Origin: Acidimicrobiia bacterium | GTDB lineage: Bacteria > Actinomycetota > Acidimicrobiia > Acidimicrobiales > Acidimicrobilacustridaceae | Length of the DNA: 64,000 nucleotides | Direction of reading: 5' to 3' | NCBI GenBank assembly: GCA_020832495.1 | Contig: JAFIEP010000052.1 | Coordinates: 62,001 to 126,000 of the forward strand | Part shown: piece after piece, positions 34,891-43,338 of the stretch | Numbering within the stretch: the first letter of the stretch is position 1 | Layout: each line of letters starts with the position of its first letter | Translations under genes and position numbers: made by a program | Notes under the pieces: model-generated | Databases searched by the model: none | What the model was told of the DNA's origin: nothing | Seen by the model: the letters and a program-made list of their open reading frames with translations, nothing else

Positions 34891-35676
34891 GTGCTGCTCG
34901 ACCGCTTCCGTCTCGACGACCGCGTTGCCCTCGTCACCGGGGCCGGTCGCGGCATCGGGGCCGCCTGCGCCCGTGGGTTGGCCGACGCCGGGGCCGACGT
35001 GGTGCTCACGGCGCGCACCGCCGAGCAACTCGACGAGGTGGCCGCCGACGTGCGGGCCGCCGGGCGGCGAGCCCTGGTCCTGCCGGGCGACGTCAACGAC
35101 CTCGATCATCTCGCTGCGGTGGCTGCGGCGGCGATCGAGGGGTTCGGCCGCATCGACGTGGTGGTCAACAACGCCGGTGGCACGATGCCTCGCCCGTTCC
35201 TCGACACCTCGCCCGGCTACCTCGAGCGGGCCTTCCACTTCAACGTCACCACCGCCTTCGCCCTCACCAAGGCAGCGGCACCGTCGTTGCTCGAACACGG
35301 TGGATCGGTGGTCAACATCTCCTCGGCCATCGGGCGGCTGCGCGATCGCGGCATGGTGGCCTACGGCACGGCCAAGGCGGCGCTGGCCCACATGACGAAG
35401 CTGCTGGCGGCGGATCTGGCCCCGAAGGTTCGGGTGAACGCCGTGGCCGTGGGCTCCACTGCCACCTCGGCGCTCGAAGTGGTGCTCGAGAGCGACGAAC
35501 TGCACGACGAGATGGTGCGTCGCACCCCGCTGCGGCGGCTGGGGGACCCCGACGACATCGCGGCGGCCGTGCTGTACCTGGCCTCGCCGGCCGGCGGCTG
35601 GGTGACCGGCAAGGTGCTCGAGGTGGACGGGGGACTCGAGGAGCCGAACCTCGACCTGGGGATCCCGGACCTGTGA
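34891..35676 (+). CDS. Short-chain dehydrogenase/reductase
   Basis: A 261-residue classical SDR. The NAD(P)-binding glycine motif is [24 protein letters not shown] follows, with the catalytic Ser in [10 protein letters not shown] and Tyr/Lys in [13 protein letters not shown]. The C-terminal [14 protein letters not shown] matches FabG-like members. It oxidises or reduces a hydroxyl/keto group, substrate unknown. The GTG start is supported by the -10 box. Its stop overlaps the P450 gene as GTGA, so the two probably act on the same compound. Expression is probably controlled through the palindrome at 34844-34858. Confidence 0.9.
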   Translation: MLLDRFRLDDRVALVTGAGRGIGAACARGLADAGADVVLTARTAEQLDEVAADVRAAGRRALVLPGDVNDLDHLAAVAAAAIEGFGRIDVVVNNAGGTMPRPFLDTSPGYLERAFHFNVTTAFALTKAAAPSLLEHGGSVVNISSAIGRLRDRGMVAYGTAKAALAHMTKLLAADLAPKVRVNAVAVGSTATSALEVVLESDELHDEMVRRTPLRRLGDPDDIAAAVLYLASPAGGWVTGKVLEVDGGLEEPNLDLGIPDL

Positions 35677-36938
35677 GCGATCAGTCGACGCCACGAGCGG
35701 TGGCTGCCACCCCGCGTCCCGGTGTCGAGTTGGCCGGCCCCTTGTCCGACCCGGAGTTCTACGCCGGCGACCCGTTCCCGCTCTACGCCCGGCTGCGCCG
35801 CGAAGCCCCGGTGGCGTGGAACGACGACCTGGGGTTCTGGGCGCTGTCCCGCCACGCAGAGGTGCAGGCCGTGTCCCGCCAGGCCGAGCTGTTCTGCTCG
35901 TCGCAGGGCATCTTGTTGGGTGACATCGGGCGCGACCTGCCCGAGACCCCGGGGGCGTTGCTGTACGTCGATCCGCCCGAGCACACCCGTTACCGGCGAT
36001 TGGTGCAACCGGCGTTCGCCCCGTCGCGGGTTCGAGCACTGGAAGGCCCCATGCGTCAGCGGGTGCGAGCCCTGCTCGACGAGGTCCCCCTCGACGAACC
36101 GGTGGACATCGTCGACGCCCTGGCGTTGCCCTATCCGTTGGCGGTGATCGCCGACCTGCTCGGCTTGCCGGCGGACCGCTGGCGCACCTACGGCCGCTGG
36201 TCGGACGCCGCCATCGAAGCCGGCACCGCACCCACCGACGAGAACATGGCACTACTGGGGGACATGGCTGCCGAGTTGAGCGAGGTCATCGCCGCCAAGC
36301 GGGACGACCCCGCTGACGACCTCATCTCGACGTTGGTCACGGTGTCGGTGGCCGACCCCGACACGGGCGAGGAGGAACAGCTCACCGACGACGAACTCAT
36401 GATGTTCTGTGTGCAGCTGTTGGTGGCCGGCAACGACACCACTCGCAACCTGGTGGCTGGCGGGCTGGTCGCCCTGGCCGAGCACCCCGCCGAGTGGCAG
36501 CGCGTGCTCGAGACAGTGGACGACGTCGAGGCGGTCGGGGTGGCCGTCGAGGAGCTGCTGCGGTGGACGACGCCGGTCATCAGCTTCCTGCGCACCGCCA
36601 CCCGAGCAACCGAGGTGGGGGGCCAGCCCATTGCGGCGGGGGAGCACCTCCTGTTGTTGTACAGCTCGGCGAACCGGGACGAGGCCGTGTTCGGTCCCAC
36701 GGCCGGATCTCTCGACGTGCGGCGCCAGCCGAACCCGCACCTGGCCTTCGGGTTCGGCCACCACCACTGTCTCGGCGCGGCGCTGGCCCGCATGGAGGCC
36801 CGGGTGCTGCTCGAGGAGCTGGCCCCTCGGGTGCGGGCCCTCGAGTCGGCCGGGCCGGTGCACCGGCTCGCGACTGCCGGTGTGGTGGCCGGGGTGCTCG
36901 AGGCGCCGCTGGTGCTGCACCGCGCCGGCTCGACATGA
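35673..36938 (+). CDS. Cytochrome P450
   Basis: A 421-residue soluble bacterial P450 monooxygenase. The I-helix oxygen-activation motif is [16 protein letters not shown], the K-helix ExxR is in [11 protein letters not shown], and the haem-thiolate loop is [36 protein letters not shown] is the usual C-helix region of actinobacterial CYPs. The substrate is unknown; a lipid, steroid or terpenoid is plausible given the SDR partner (inference). No ferredoxin gene is adjacent. Translationally coupled to the SDR gene. Confidence 0.92.
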   Translation: MSDQSTPRAVAATPRPGVELAGPLSDPEFYAGDPFPLYARLRREAPVAWNDDLGFWALSRHAEVQAVSRQAELFCSSQGILLGDIGRDLPETPGALLYVDPPEHTRYRRLVQPAFAPSRVRALEGPMRQRVRALLDEVPLDEPVDIVDALALPYPLAVIADLLGLPADRWRTYGRWSDAAIEAGTAPTDENMALLGDMAAELSEVIAAKRDDPADDLISTLVTVSVADPDTGEEEQLTDDELMMFCVQLLVAGNDTTRNLVAGGLVALAEHPAEWQRVLETVDDVEAVGVAVEELLRWTTPVISFLRTATRATEVGGQPIAAGEHLLLLYSSANRDEAVFGPTAGSLDVRRQPNPHLAFGFGHHHCLGAALARMEARVLLEELAPRVRALESAGPVHRLATAGVVAGVLEAPLVLHRAGST

Positions 36939-36962
36939 GCCGCTGCACCCGATCCGCTGAGT

Positions 36963-37160
36963 TCAGACGTCGGGTGGCACCACGCCGAGCTGGCGCAGGA
37001 GTCCGACCTGTTGGGGTTCGGGTCCGGCGGCTACGTGGTCGATGTCGTCGGGCGCGTAGAGTTCCTCGACCAACTCGAGCCGCCCCTGCCCCCAGATCTC
37101 GGTCAGCACACGCGGGCCGATGGTGCGGTTGGCGGCCAGCGTGTCGCCCTCGAGGCGCTG
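36963..37160 (-). pseudogene. Remnant of a SnoaL-like ester/polyketide cyclase gene
   Basis: Reading the minus strand gives an open segment ending at TGA 36963. Its middle, PRVLTEIWGQGRLELVEELY followed by APDDIDH, matches the N-terminal helix and first strand of SnoaL-like ester cyclases. Only ~60 residues of the expected ~130 are present, there is no good start codon before the conserved part, and the tail LLRQLGVVPPDV is unrelated. I read it as a truncated, decayed gene. A short functional peptide from an internal GTG cannot be excluded. Confidence 0.5.
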
Positions 37161-37228
37161 GGTGGCCGCACACCGCAGGGTAGAACACGGTGGGGTCCGG
37201 CCGCAGCGAGGCAGTAACGTCGGCAGCC

Positions 37229-38737
37229 GTGTCCGACCACCGACCGCCCACCGAGACCGCGCCCACCGAGACGCCGGCCGCCGAAGGGCAGGCCGCCTTC
37301 GCCCCGCCGGGGCGCTACGACGTCACGATCACCGCTGCCGCCGCCCGGGAGTCAGCGCTGGCGGCGGGCGCGCAGCACGACGCCGCCGTCGAGACGGACG
37401 AGCGGGTGCGCCTGGCCGGCCGCGTCATGTTGTGGCGCCACATGGGAAAGCGCCTGTTCGGCCAGTTGCTCGACCGCAGCGGCACCGTGCAGGTGGCGCT
37501 CTTCCGCGACGACTTCGCCGACCCCGAGGAGTACCGGCGTTTGGCCAAGGGCGTCCGCCTGGGTGACTTCCTCGGCGTGGAGGGCGTGCTGTTCGTCACT
37601 GACAAGGGCGAACCCACGCTCGGCGGCCTCGACGCCACCGTGTTGAACCGGGCGCACGAACCCCTGCCCGACAAGCACGCCGGGCTGGTCGACACCGACC
37701 TGCGCTACCGCAAGCGCTACCTCGACCTGCTGGCCAACCCCGACAGCCGCCAGCGCTTCCTGGTGCGTTCCGCCCTCATCAGCGGGATCCGTCGCTGGCT
37801 CGACGACCGCGAGTTCATCGAGGTGGAGACCCCCATGCTGCAGGCGGCGGCGTCGGGAGCGGCGGCCACCCCGTTCTCCACCCATCACGACGCCCTCGAC
37901 CGTGACTTCTACCTGCGCATCTCGCCGGAGACCTACCTGAAGCGGGCGGTGGCCGGCGGTCTCGACCGTGTCTACGAGCTCGGACGGAACTTCCGCAACG
38001 AAGGCATCGACTCCTCGCACCTGCAGGAGTTCACCATGCTCGAGTGGTATGCCGCCTACTGGGACTACCGCGACAACATGGTGGCGGTGCGCGAGCTCAT
38101 CGTGGACGTGCTGGGCACGGTGCTCGGCACCACGGTGGTCGACATCGACGGGCAGCAGGTGGACTTCGCCGCGCAGTGGCCCGAGTACGACTACCGCACG
38201 CTGGTGGCCGAGCACACCGGCATCGACCTGTCGGAGGTGCGCACGGTCGAGGCGTTGAAGGCGGCCATTTCGGAGCGGGGCATCGCCGAGGACCTGGCCG
38301 AGGCGCCGTCGTACGCATCGCTGGTGGACCTGCTCTACAAGCGCACGGTGCGGCCGTCGCTGGTGGCTCCCTGCTACCTGGTGCACCACCCCGCCGAGTT
38401 GGTGCCGTTGGCCCGGCGCAACGACGACGACCCCACGGTGCTCGACATGTTCCAGGTGGTGGTGAACGGCTGGGAGATCGTGAAGGCCTACTCCGAGCTG
38501 GTCGACCCCGTCGAGCAGGAGGAGCGGCTGCTCGAGCAGGTGCGCCTGCGCGAAGCGGGCGACGACGAGACCATGATGATGGAGGACGACTTCATCGAGG
38601 CCATGCGTCACGGTATGCCGCCCATGTCGGGCCTGGGCCTGGGCATCGACCGCTTGGTGGCGCTGGCCACCGGCGCCACGACGCTCCGCGACGTCGTGCT
38701 GTTCCCCCAGCTCCGTCAGGCGCCCGGCGCGAGCTGA
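37229..38737 (+). CDS. lysS: Lysyl-tRNA synthetase, class II
   Basis: A 502-residue class IIb aminoacyl-tRNA synthetase that charges tRNA-Lys. The N-terminal OB-fold anticodon domain (VRLAGRVMLWRHMGKRLFGQ) is followed by the catalytic core. Motif 1 lies near FIEVETPMLQAAASGAAATPF, motif 2 in GRNFRNEGIDSSHLQEFTML and motif 3 in GMPPMSGLGLGIDRLVALA. The Lys-specific KRYLDLLAN segment is present. I chose GTG at 37229 (VSDHRPPTETAP); a TAACGT box lies 14 nt upstream. The first ~50 residues are Ala/Glu/Thr-rich and may be disordered. Confidence 0.95.
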   Translation: MSDHRPPTETAPTETPAAEGQAAFAPPGRYDVTITAAAARESALAAGAQHDAAVETDERVRLAGRVMLWRHMGKRLFGQLLDRSGTVQVALFRDDFADPEEYRRLAKGVRLGDFLGVEGVLFVTDKGEPTLGGLDATVLNRAHEPLPDKHAGLVDTDLRYRKRYLDLLANPDSRQRFLVRSALISGIRRWLDDREFIEVETPMLQAAASGAAATPFSTHHDALDRDFYLRISPETYLKRAVAGGLDRVYELGRNFRNEGIDSSHLQEFTMLEWYAAYWDYRDNMVAVRELIVDVLGTVLGTTVVDIDGQQVDFAAQWPEYDYRTLVAEHTGIDLSEVRTVEALKAAISERGIAEDLAEAPSYASLVDLLYKRTVRPSLVAPCYLVHHPAELVPLARRNDDDPTVLDMFQVVVNGWEIVKAYSELVDPVEQEERLLEQVRLREAGDDETMMMEDDFIEAMRHGMPPMSGLGLGIDRLVALATGATTLRDVVLFPQLRQAPGAS

Positions 38738-38793
38738 TCGACCGGCGCGAGCTGAGCGATCGGCGCAACGCAACCGCCATCAAGGTGGAAGGT

Positions 38794-39297
38794 TCACACG
38801 CCGCCGGTCTCCTCGAGCAGCGCTCGCAGATACGGCAAGGCGCGACGGTCCTTCTCGCGGTCGGCGGCCTCCTTCGACCTGATGATCGCCTCCAAGCCGG
38901 CGACGAGGGTCAACGATCCGTCGACCAGTTCGACCTCCTCCGACTCCGAGAAGAGCGGTTCGAAGCCACCTTCGAAGCCAGCTGGTGCGAACGTGAGGTC
39001 GAGGTCGCCCGCATTCGTGACCAGGTTCAGCATGCGCGGCTGTGCTGCGAGGAACGCGCCGTCGATCGGGAACACCACGCCATCAGGCTCGGCTGTTCGG
39101 ATCCGGGCGTCGAGCTCGCGGAGCGCCGCCGCCAGCCGATCGAGGTTCTCGACGCTTCGATCCGGGGTGACGTCGACGTCGGTCGTGGGCAGCGGGGAGC
39201 CGTGCGCGACGGCGGCGAGGCCACCGATCAAGATGAACTCGACGCCATGCCGGTGCAGGGTGAGGAGCAGTCGCTCCGGGTCGAACGACGCCGTCAC
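38794..39297 (-). CDS. Nucleotidyltransferase-fold protein, probable toxin of a TA pair
   Basis: A 167-residue protein with a minimal nucleotidyltransferase signature: FILIGGLAAVAHGSPLPTTD followed by VDV (GG, then the paired metal-binding Asp residues). A second acidic strand lies at GDLDLTFAP, and the C-terminal SKEAADREKDRRALPYL is typical of DUF6036/AbiEii-like or MNT-type proteins. These transfer nucleotides to tRNA or to a partner protein. The GTG start overlaps the stop of the RHH gene as GTGA, an antitoxin-first arrangement. Convergent with lysS. Confidence 0.75.
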   Translation of the reverse strand: MTASFDPERLLLTLHRHGVEFILIGGLAAVAHGSPLPTTDVDVTPDRSVENLDRLAAALRELDARIRTAEPDGVVFPIDGAFLAAQPRMLNLVTNAGDLDLTFAPAGFEGGFEPLFSESEEVELVDGSLTLVAGLEAIIRSKEAADREKDRRALPYLRALLEETGGV

Positions 39298-39569
39298 GTC
39301 GCTCGCCGGGCCAACGCGAGGAGCCGGCGCGTCTCCTCGGCCATGGTCGCGATGCGCTGGGCCGGAGGCATCGCCAAGCGCCGAGCGATCTGCGTCCGAT
39401 CCACGCCGTCGTCCCTTCCAGTGGCCAGGGCGCGACCGAGCAACAGCCGGATCGCCTCAGCGCGCGAGACCCCGGCAGCCGCTGCCCGCCGGTCCACCTC
39501 GACGAGCATCTCCTCGGGGAGACGTACCGAGATCCGATCTCCGACTGGGGGTCGACCGATGCGTGTCAC
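39294..39569 (-). CDS. Ribbon-helix-helix antitoxin/regulator
   Basis: A 91-residue protein. The N-terminal RHH fold is GDRISVRLPEEMLVEVDRRA, then AAGVSRAEAIRLLLGRAL. The C-terminal ~35 residues (MPPAQRIATMAEETRRLLAL) form an amphipathic extension suited to binding the partner encoded next. It probably represses its own promoter: a canonical TATACT -10 lies 12 nt before the GTG start. Confidence 0.78.
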   Translation of the reverse strand: MTRIGRPPVGDRISVRLPEEMLVEVDRRAAAAGVSRAEAIRLLLGRALATGRDDGVDRTQIARRLAMPPAQRIATMAEETRRLLALARRAT

Positions 39570-39575
39570 GCCATG

Positions 39576-39581
39576 AGTATA
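39576..39581 (-). promoter_or_regulatory. -10 box TATACT, leaderless spacing
   Basis: On the minus strand TATACT, close to the sigma-70-type consensus, is followed by six bases and the GTG at 39569. It is among the clearest of the 12-nt leaderless set. Confidence 0.55.
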
Positions 39582-39629
39582 CGGCGCCGGAAACCTCCAC
39601 GGTCGTGCGTCGGCGAGGTCTGGGTCGCC

Positions 39630-41219
39630 TCAGCCCGACGACCGGCGTCGCGCCAGCACCCAGCGCACTGCCCACACCGCCACGCCCAGCGCCACCACCA
39701 GGGTGAGTGGTTCGGTCAACCAGCGGATGCGGTTGTTCTCGCCGTGTTCGAAGAGGATGGACGACACCGCCACGAACCCGACGGTGCCGGCTGCCACCAC
39801 CACGACGGTGCGCGCCGGACTGAGCCCCTCCCGTCGCCACCGCAGCGCTGCTGCTGCGCCGCCAGCCAGCACCACCATCGTGGCCGCCACCAGCGTGAGC
39901 GACAGGTGGTGACGTTCGTCGGGTGCCGAGAGCAGTACCGCCCAGGCACTCGGGATCTCGATCGGCGGTGACCACGGCACGTCGCCGAGGACGGTGTGAC
40001 GATAGAGGGTGTCGGCACCCTCGATGTGAGCCCGGTTGGGTAGCAGCGAGAAGTACAGCGATCCGGGGGTGACCCAGATGACGGCGCTGCCGGCCACGTT
40101 GCGGGCCACCGCCCGCGGTTCGGCGTCGAGGGTGGCTCGGGCGTCGTCGCCGAGCTGCGAATACCACAACAGGCGGCACTCGTCGTTGGGGTTCTCGATC
40201 TGCTCGGCGCCACGCTCGCCGCGTTGCCAGGTGCGGGCCAACACCTCCACGTCGGGCCGGTCGCGTGCGCAGTCCTCGGGCCAGATCGGGGCGACCAGTA
40301 TCCCCTCGTCGCGCAAGCGCTCCCGTTCTGTCTCGGACAGACCACCCACTGCCACCTGGTGCACGTTGTAGGGGAACCAGGAGCTGAGCTGTGGGGTGCC
40401 GAACAGCACCTGGTTCTTCACCATCAGCCCCCCGACCACCAGCACCGGGAGCACCAGGGTCAGCACCACTGCGGGGGACCACCGTGGGGGACGGCGTGCG
40501 AGGACGGCCACGCCGACCACGCCCGCCAACCACAGCGGGTGGAGCAGCGAACGGAAGAGCACACAGGCGCATGCCAGCGCCACCACGGCCACCAGCCAAC
40601 GGAGGTGTGCGGTGCGCACCCAGCGGGCCACCGCAGCGACGAGCGCCACGAGCATGGCGGCCACCGGATACTCGTACGACAGCCAGTTCTCGTAGAGCAC
40701 CACGACCGGGGCACAACCGATGACCACCGCCGCGGTCACCGCGCCCCACCGGGGGACGCCCAGGGTGCGGGCCACGTCATAGAGAGCCCACAGCAACAGT
40801 GCCCCGAAGGCGAGGTAGACGACCTGGAGGCTCACGGCCTCGGGGAACGGCGACCAACGGAGCGTGACCCCCACGAGGAGGTTGAACCCCGGCGGCTGGC
40901 TGTGGAAGTACCACAAGCTCTCGGCCATGCGGTCGGTGAGCAACGTCGGTTCCACCAACTGCACCAGGTAGAAGAGCGGTTCGGCGTCGAAGCGCACCCC
41001 GGCGGCTGCGTAGGCCGCCCGACTGGCCACGAAAGCGGCGGCCAGCGCAGCGAACGGCGCCCAGCCGTCGGCCGGTGGCCGCCGAGCTGACGGTGTCGAC
41101 CGCCGCCACCCTGGTCGCCGGGCCGCCCGGCCGACGGACGACGTGCCCGACGTGCCCGACGTGCCCGGCTCCGCCGTGGCGCTGGCCTCGGCCGCCTCGG
41201 GATCCTCCTCGTCGGGCAC
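39630..41219 (-). CDS. Polytopic membrane protein, GT39/ArnT-like glycosyltransferase
   Basis: A 529-residue protein with about eleven membrane helices. The first extracytoplasmic loop (GVRFDAEPLFYLVQLVEP and LWYFHSQPPGFNLLVGV) and the helix VLYENWLSYEYPVAAML resemble dolichyl-phosphate-mannose-type and related GT-C enzymes. A large extracytoplasmic domain lies at ~300-430. The acceptor is unknown. The N-terminal tail contains a 9-bp tandem repeat encoding GTSGTSGTS (41142-41170). GTG at 41219 is supported by TAGCAT 12 nt upstream. It is a distant relative of the other GT-C-like protein at 25774-27405. Confidence 0.75.
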   Translation of the reverse strand: MPDEEDPEAAEASATAEPGTSGTSGTSSVGRAARRPGWRRSTPSARRPPADGWAPFAALAAAFVASRAAYAAAGVRFDAEPLFYLVQLVEPTLLTDRMAESLWYFHSQPPGFNLLVGVTLRWSPFPEAVSLQVVYLAFGALLLWALYDVARTLGVPRWGAVTAAVVIGCAPVVVLYENWLSYEYPVAAMLVALVAAVARWVRTAHLRWLVAVVALACACVLFRSLLHPLWLAGVVGVAVLARRPPRWSPAVVLTLVLPVLVVGGLMVKNQVLFGTPQLSSWFPYNVHQVAVGGLSETERERLRDEGILVAPIWPEDCARDRPDVEVLARTWQRGERGAEQIENPNDECRLLWYSQLGDDARATLDAEPRAVARNVAGSAVIWVTPGSLYFSLLPNRAHIEGADTLYRHTVLGDVPWSPPIEIPSAWAVLLSAPDERHHLSLTLVAATMVVLAGGAAAALRWRREGLSPARTVVVVAAGTVGFVAVSSILFEHGENNRIRWLTEPLTLVVALGVAVWAVRWVLARRRSSG

Positions 41220-41225
41220 CCGACG

Positions 41226-41231
41226 ATGCTA
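41226..41231 (-). promoter_or_regulatory. -10-like box TAGCAT, leaderless spacing
   Basis: TAGCAT on the minus strand, six bases, then GTG at 41219. Confidence 0.45.
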
Positions 41232-41307
41232 CGGCCCGGGTGGGGAGCCCCCGCCTGATGCCCGACTCGACGGTGTGGTCGCTGTCGACCCCACTGCCCC
41301 GACGTAG

Positions 41308-41607
41308 GGGCCCGATCTCGGCCCACCGGCGGGACGTCGCCCAGTCTGCGTGCTCACCCGGGATGCTGCGGTCGAGGTCCTGACGGTCGTCACGTGCGCG
41401 CCCATCACCCGCACCATCCGCGGCATCCGATCGGAGGTGGAGGTGGGTCCCGAGCACGGCCTCCCCGAGACGTCGGCGATCTCCTGCGACAACGTGCTCA
41501 CCGTGCCCGTCGTGGCGCTGGACGCCGAGCCGATCGGGCACCTCGATCCGGCCACCAGGGCTGCGCCTGACGAGGCGCTCCGCTACGCCCTCGACATCCG
41601 CTACTGA
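41308..41607 (+). pseudogene. 5'-degraded mazF-like toxin gene
   Basis: The frame encodes DLGPPAGRRPVCVLTRDAA, then VLTVVTCAPITRTIRGI and SEVEVGPEHGLPETSAISCD, a clear MazF/PemK endoribonuclease fold. The expected opening (M-x-RG-[ED]-[IV]-WWADLG) is missing: an in-frame TAG (41305-41307) precedes GPDLGPP, and the bases upstream read CGACGTAGGGG, as if the Trp-Trp codons had been deleted. An 85-residue product from GTG at 41350 would lack the first strand. No antitoxin gene is adjacent. The C-terminal Arg of the APxTRTIRG segment is intact, so decay may be recent. Confidence 0.65.
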
Positions 41608-41684
41608 CCGAGGGCCGGTCTCGGCGGCGTGACGTGCGGCGACCACCCGGGAAGGATCTACAGCCCGCCGGTGTTGACCCGAAC

Positions 41685-43256
41685 GTGAAGGTTCTCGTCA
41701 TTGGCGCATCGGGCTACATCGGCGGACGATTGGTGCCCGCGCTGTTGCGCGCCGGCCACGAGGTGCGGTGCATGGCCCGCCGACCCGAGAACCTCGACGC
41801 CCTGCCCTGGCGCCACCAGGTGGAGGTGGCCGCCGGCGACGTCCTCGACGGCGACTCGTTGGCCGAGGCCTTCGCCGGGCAGGAGGCGGTGGTGCACCTG
41901 GTGCACGCCATGGGCGACACCGACGACTTCGCCGACGCCGACCGCCGGGGCGCCGTGAACGTGCGGGAGGCAGCAGCCGCCGGTGGTGCCCGCCAGATCG
42001 TCTACCTGGGCGGCCTCGGCCCCGAGGACGACGACGAACCTGGCGCCAGCGCCGGTGGAGGGGCGTTGCGCCGGCCGGGCAAACTGTCGCGCCACCTGGC
42101 CAGCCGTCACGAGGTGGGCGAGGTGCTGGCCGACGGGCCGGTGCCGGTCACCGAGCTGCGGGCCGCAGTGGTCATCGGCTCGGGCAGCGCCAGCTTCGAG
42201 ATGCTGCGCAGCCTGGTCGAGGTGCTGCCGGTGATGGTGGTGCCCCGCTGGGTGTCGCACACCCGTTGTCAGCCGATCGCCATCCGCGACGTCCTGCACT
42301 ACCTGGTGGCGGTGTTGGACCGGCCCGAGGCCATGGGCAAGGTGCTCGACATCGGTGGGCCCTCGGTGGTCACCTATCAGGAGATGATGCAGGTCTACGC
42401 CCGAGTGGCCGACCTGCCTCGACGGGTGATCATCGGGGTACCGGTGCTCAGCCCCGGACTCAGCTCCCACTGGATCAACCTGGTCACCCCGCTCCCCATC
42501 GGACTGGCACGACCCCTGGTCGACAGTCTCACCACTGACGTGGTGGTCCGGCCCGACCACGACATCCGCGACGTCATCCCCCACGAGCCGGTGGACCTCG
42601 CCGGGGCCATCGAACTGGCACTGGTGCGGGTGCGTGAACTCGACGTACTCACCTCGTGGTCGGGCGCCGCCCGACCCACGCAACCGGCTGAGCCGTTCCC
42701 GTCGGACCCCGGGTGGTCGGGTGGCACGCTGCTGTCGGACACCCAGACAGCCGAGACCGACGCGTCGCCCGAGGCGGTGTTCTCGGTGGTAGAGGGCATC
42801 GGCGGTGACCGCGGCTGGTACGTGGCCGACGTGCTGTGGCGACTGCGCGGGGTGGCCGACAAGCTGGCCGGAGGCGTCGGTATGCGACGTGGGCGCCGCC
42901 ACCCCGACCAGCTCCGTCCCGGCGACGCCCTCGACTTCTGGCGGGTGGAGGTGGTGGATCCGCCCCACGAGATCCGCCTGCACGCCGAGATGCGCCTTCC
43001 GGGCTCGGCCTGGTTGGACTGGCAGATCGAACCCCGCCCCGGTGGGGGTGCGACCCTTCGACAGCGGGCGCTGTTCGCTCCAAAGGGCCTGTTCGGTCGG
43101 GCCTACTGGTGGGCCATGCTGCCCTTCCACGCCATGATCTTCGGTCGGCTCTGCACTCGGTTGGCCGCCGAAGCACATCGGCGGCCGGCTGCGGATCGGT
43201 CCGTCACCGGTGCATCACACGGGACCGATCCTCTGGTTCGCTCACCCGATCGGTGA
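41685..43256 (+). CDS. NAD(P)-binding epimerase-like protein with C-terminal DUF2867-type domain
   Basis: About 523 residues. The N-terminal extended/atypical SDR domain has VKVLVIGASGYIGGRLVPAL, then MARRPENLDAL and VVHLVHAMGDTDDF. The C-terminal ~160 residues (DASPEAVFSVVEGIGGDRGW, and later LFGRAYWWAMLPFHAMIF) match the START-like domain found in the DUF2867/YbjT-like fusion proteins of actinobacteria, which may bind a lipid. Reaction unknown. The start is uncertain: GTG at 41685 sits right before the Rossmann strand, while GTG at 41634 would add 17 residues. Monocistronic. Confidence 0.82.
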   Translation: MKVLVIGASGYIGGRLVPALLRAGHEVRCMARRPENLDALPWRHQVEVAAGDVLDGDSLAEAFAGQEAVVHLVHAMGDTDDFADADRRGAVNVREAAAAGGARQIVYLGGLGPEDDDEPGASAGGGALRRPGKLSRHLASRHEVGEVLADGPVPVTELRAAVVIGSGSASFEMLRSLVEVLPVMVVPRWVSHTRCQPIAIRDVLHYLVAVLDRPEAMGKVLDIGGPSVVTYQEMMQVYARVADLPRRVIIGVPVLSPGLSSHWINLVTPLPIGLARPLVDSLTTDVVVRPDHDIRDVIPHEPVDLAGAIELALVRVRELDVLTSWSGAARPTQPAEPFPSDPGWSGGTLLSDTQTAETDASPEAVFSVVEGIGGDRGWYVADVLWRLRGVADKLAGGVGMRRGRRHPDQLRPGDALDFWRVEVVDPPHEIRLHAEMRLPGSAWLDWQIEPRPGGGATLRQRALFAPKGLFGRAYWWAMLPFHAMIFGRLCTRLAAEAHRRPAADRSVTGASHGTDPLVRSPDR

Positions 43257-43338
43257 GCTGCGCTCATTGTTCGTGAATGAACGGTGAAAGCGCAGTGGTC
43301 AACCCTGTCGTCGGCGTCACCCTCGACAGGAGCAAGCC

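Noticed and set aside
43273-43291. TCATT...AATGA inverted repeat before the beta-helix/SLH gene
   Set aside because: The stem is only 5 bp and lies away from recognisable promoter boxes, so it is too weak to call an operator or terminator.
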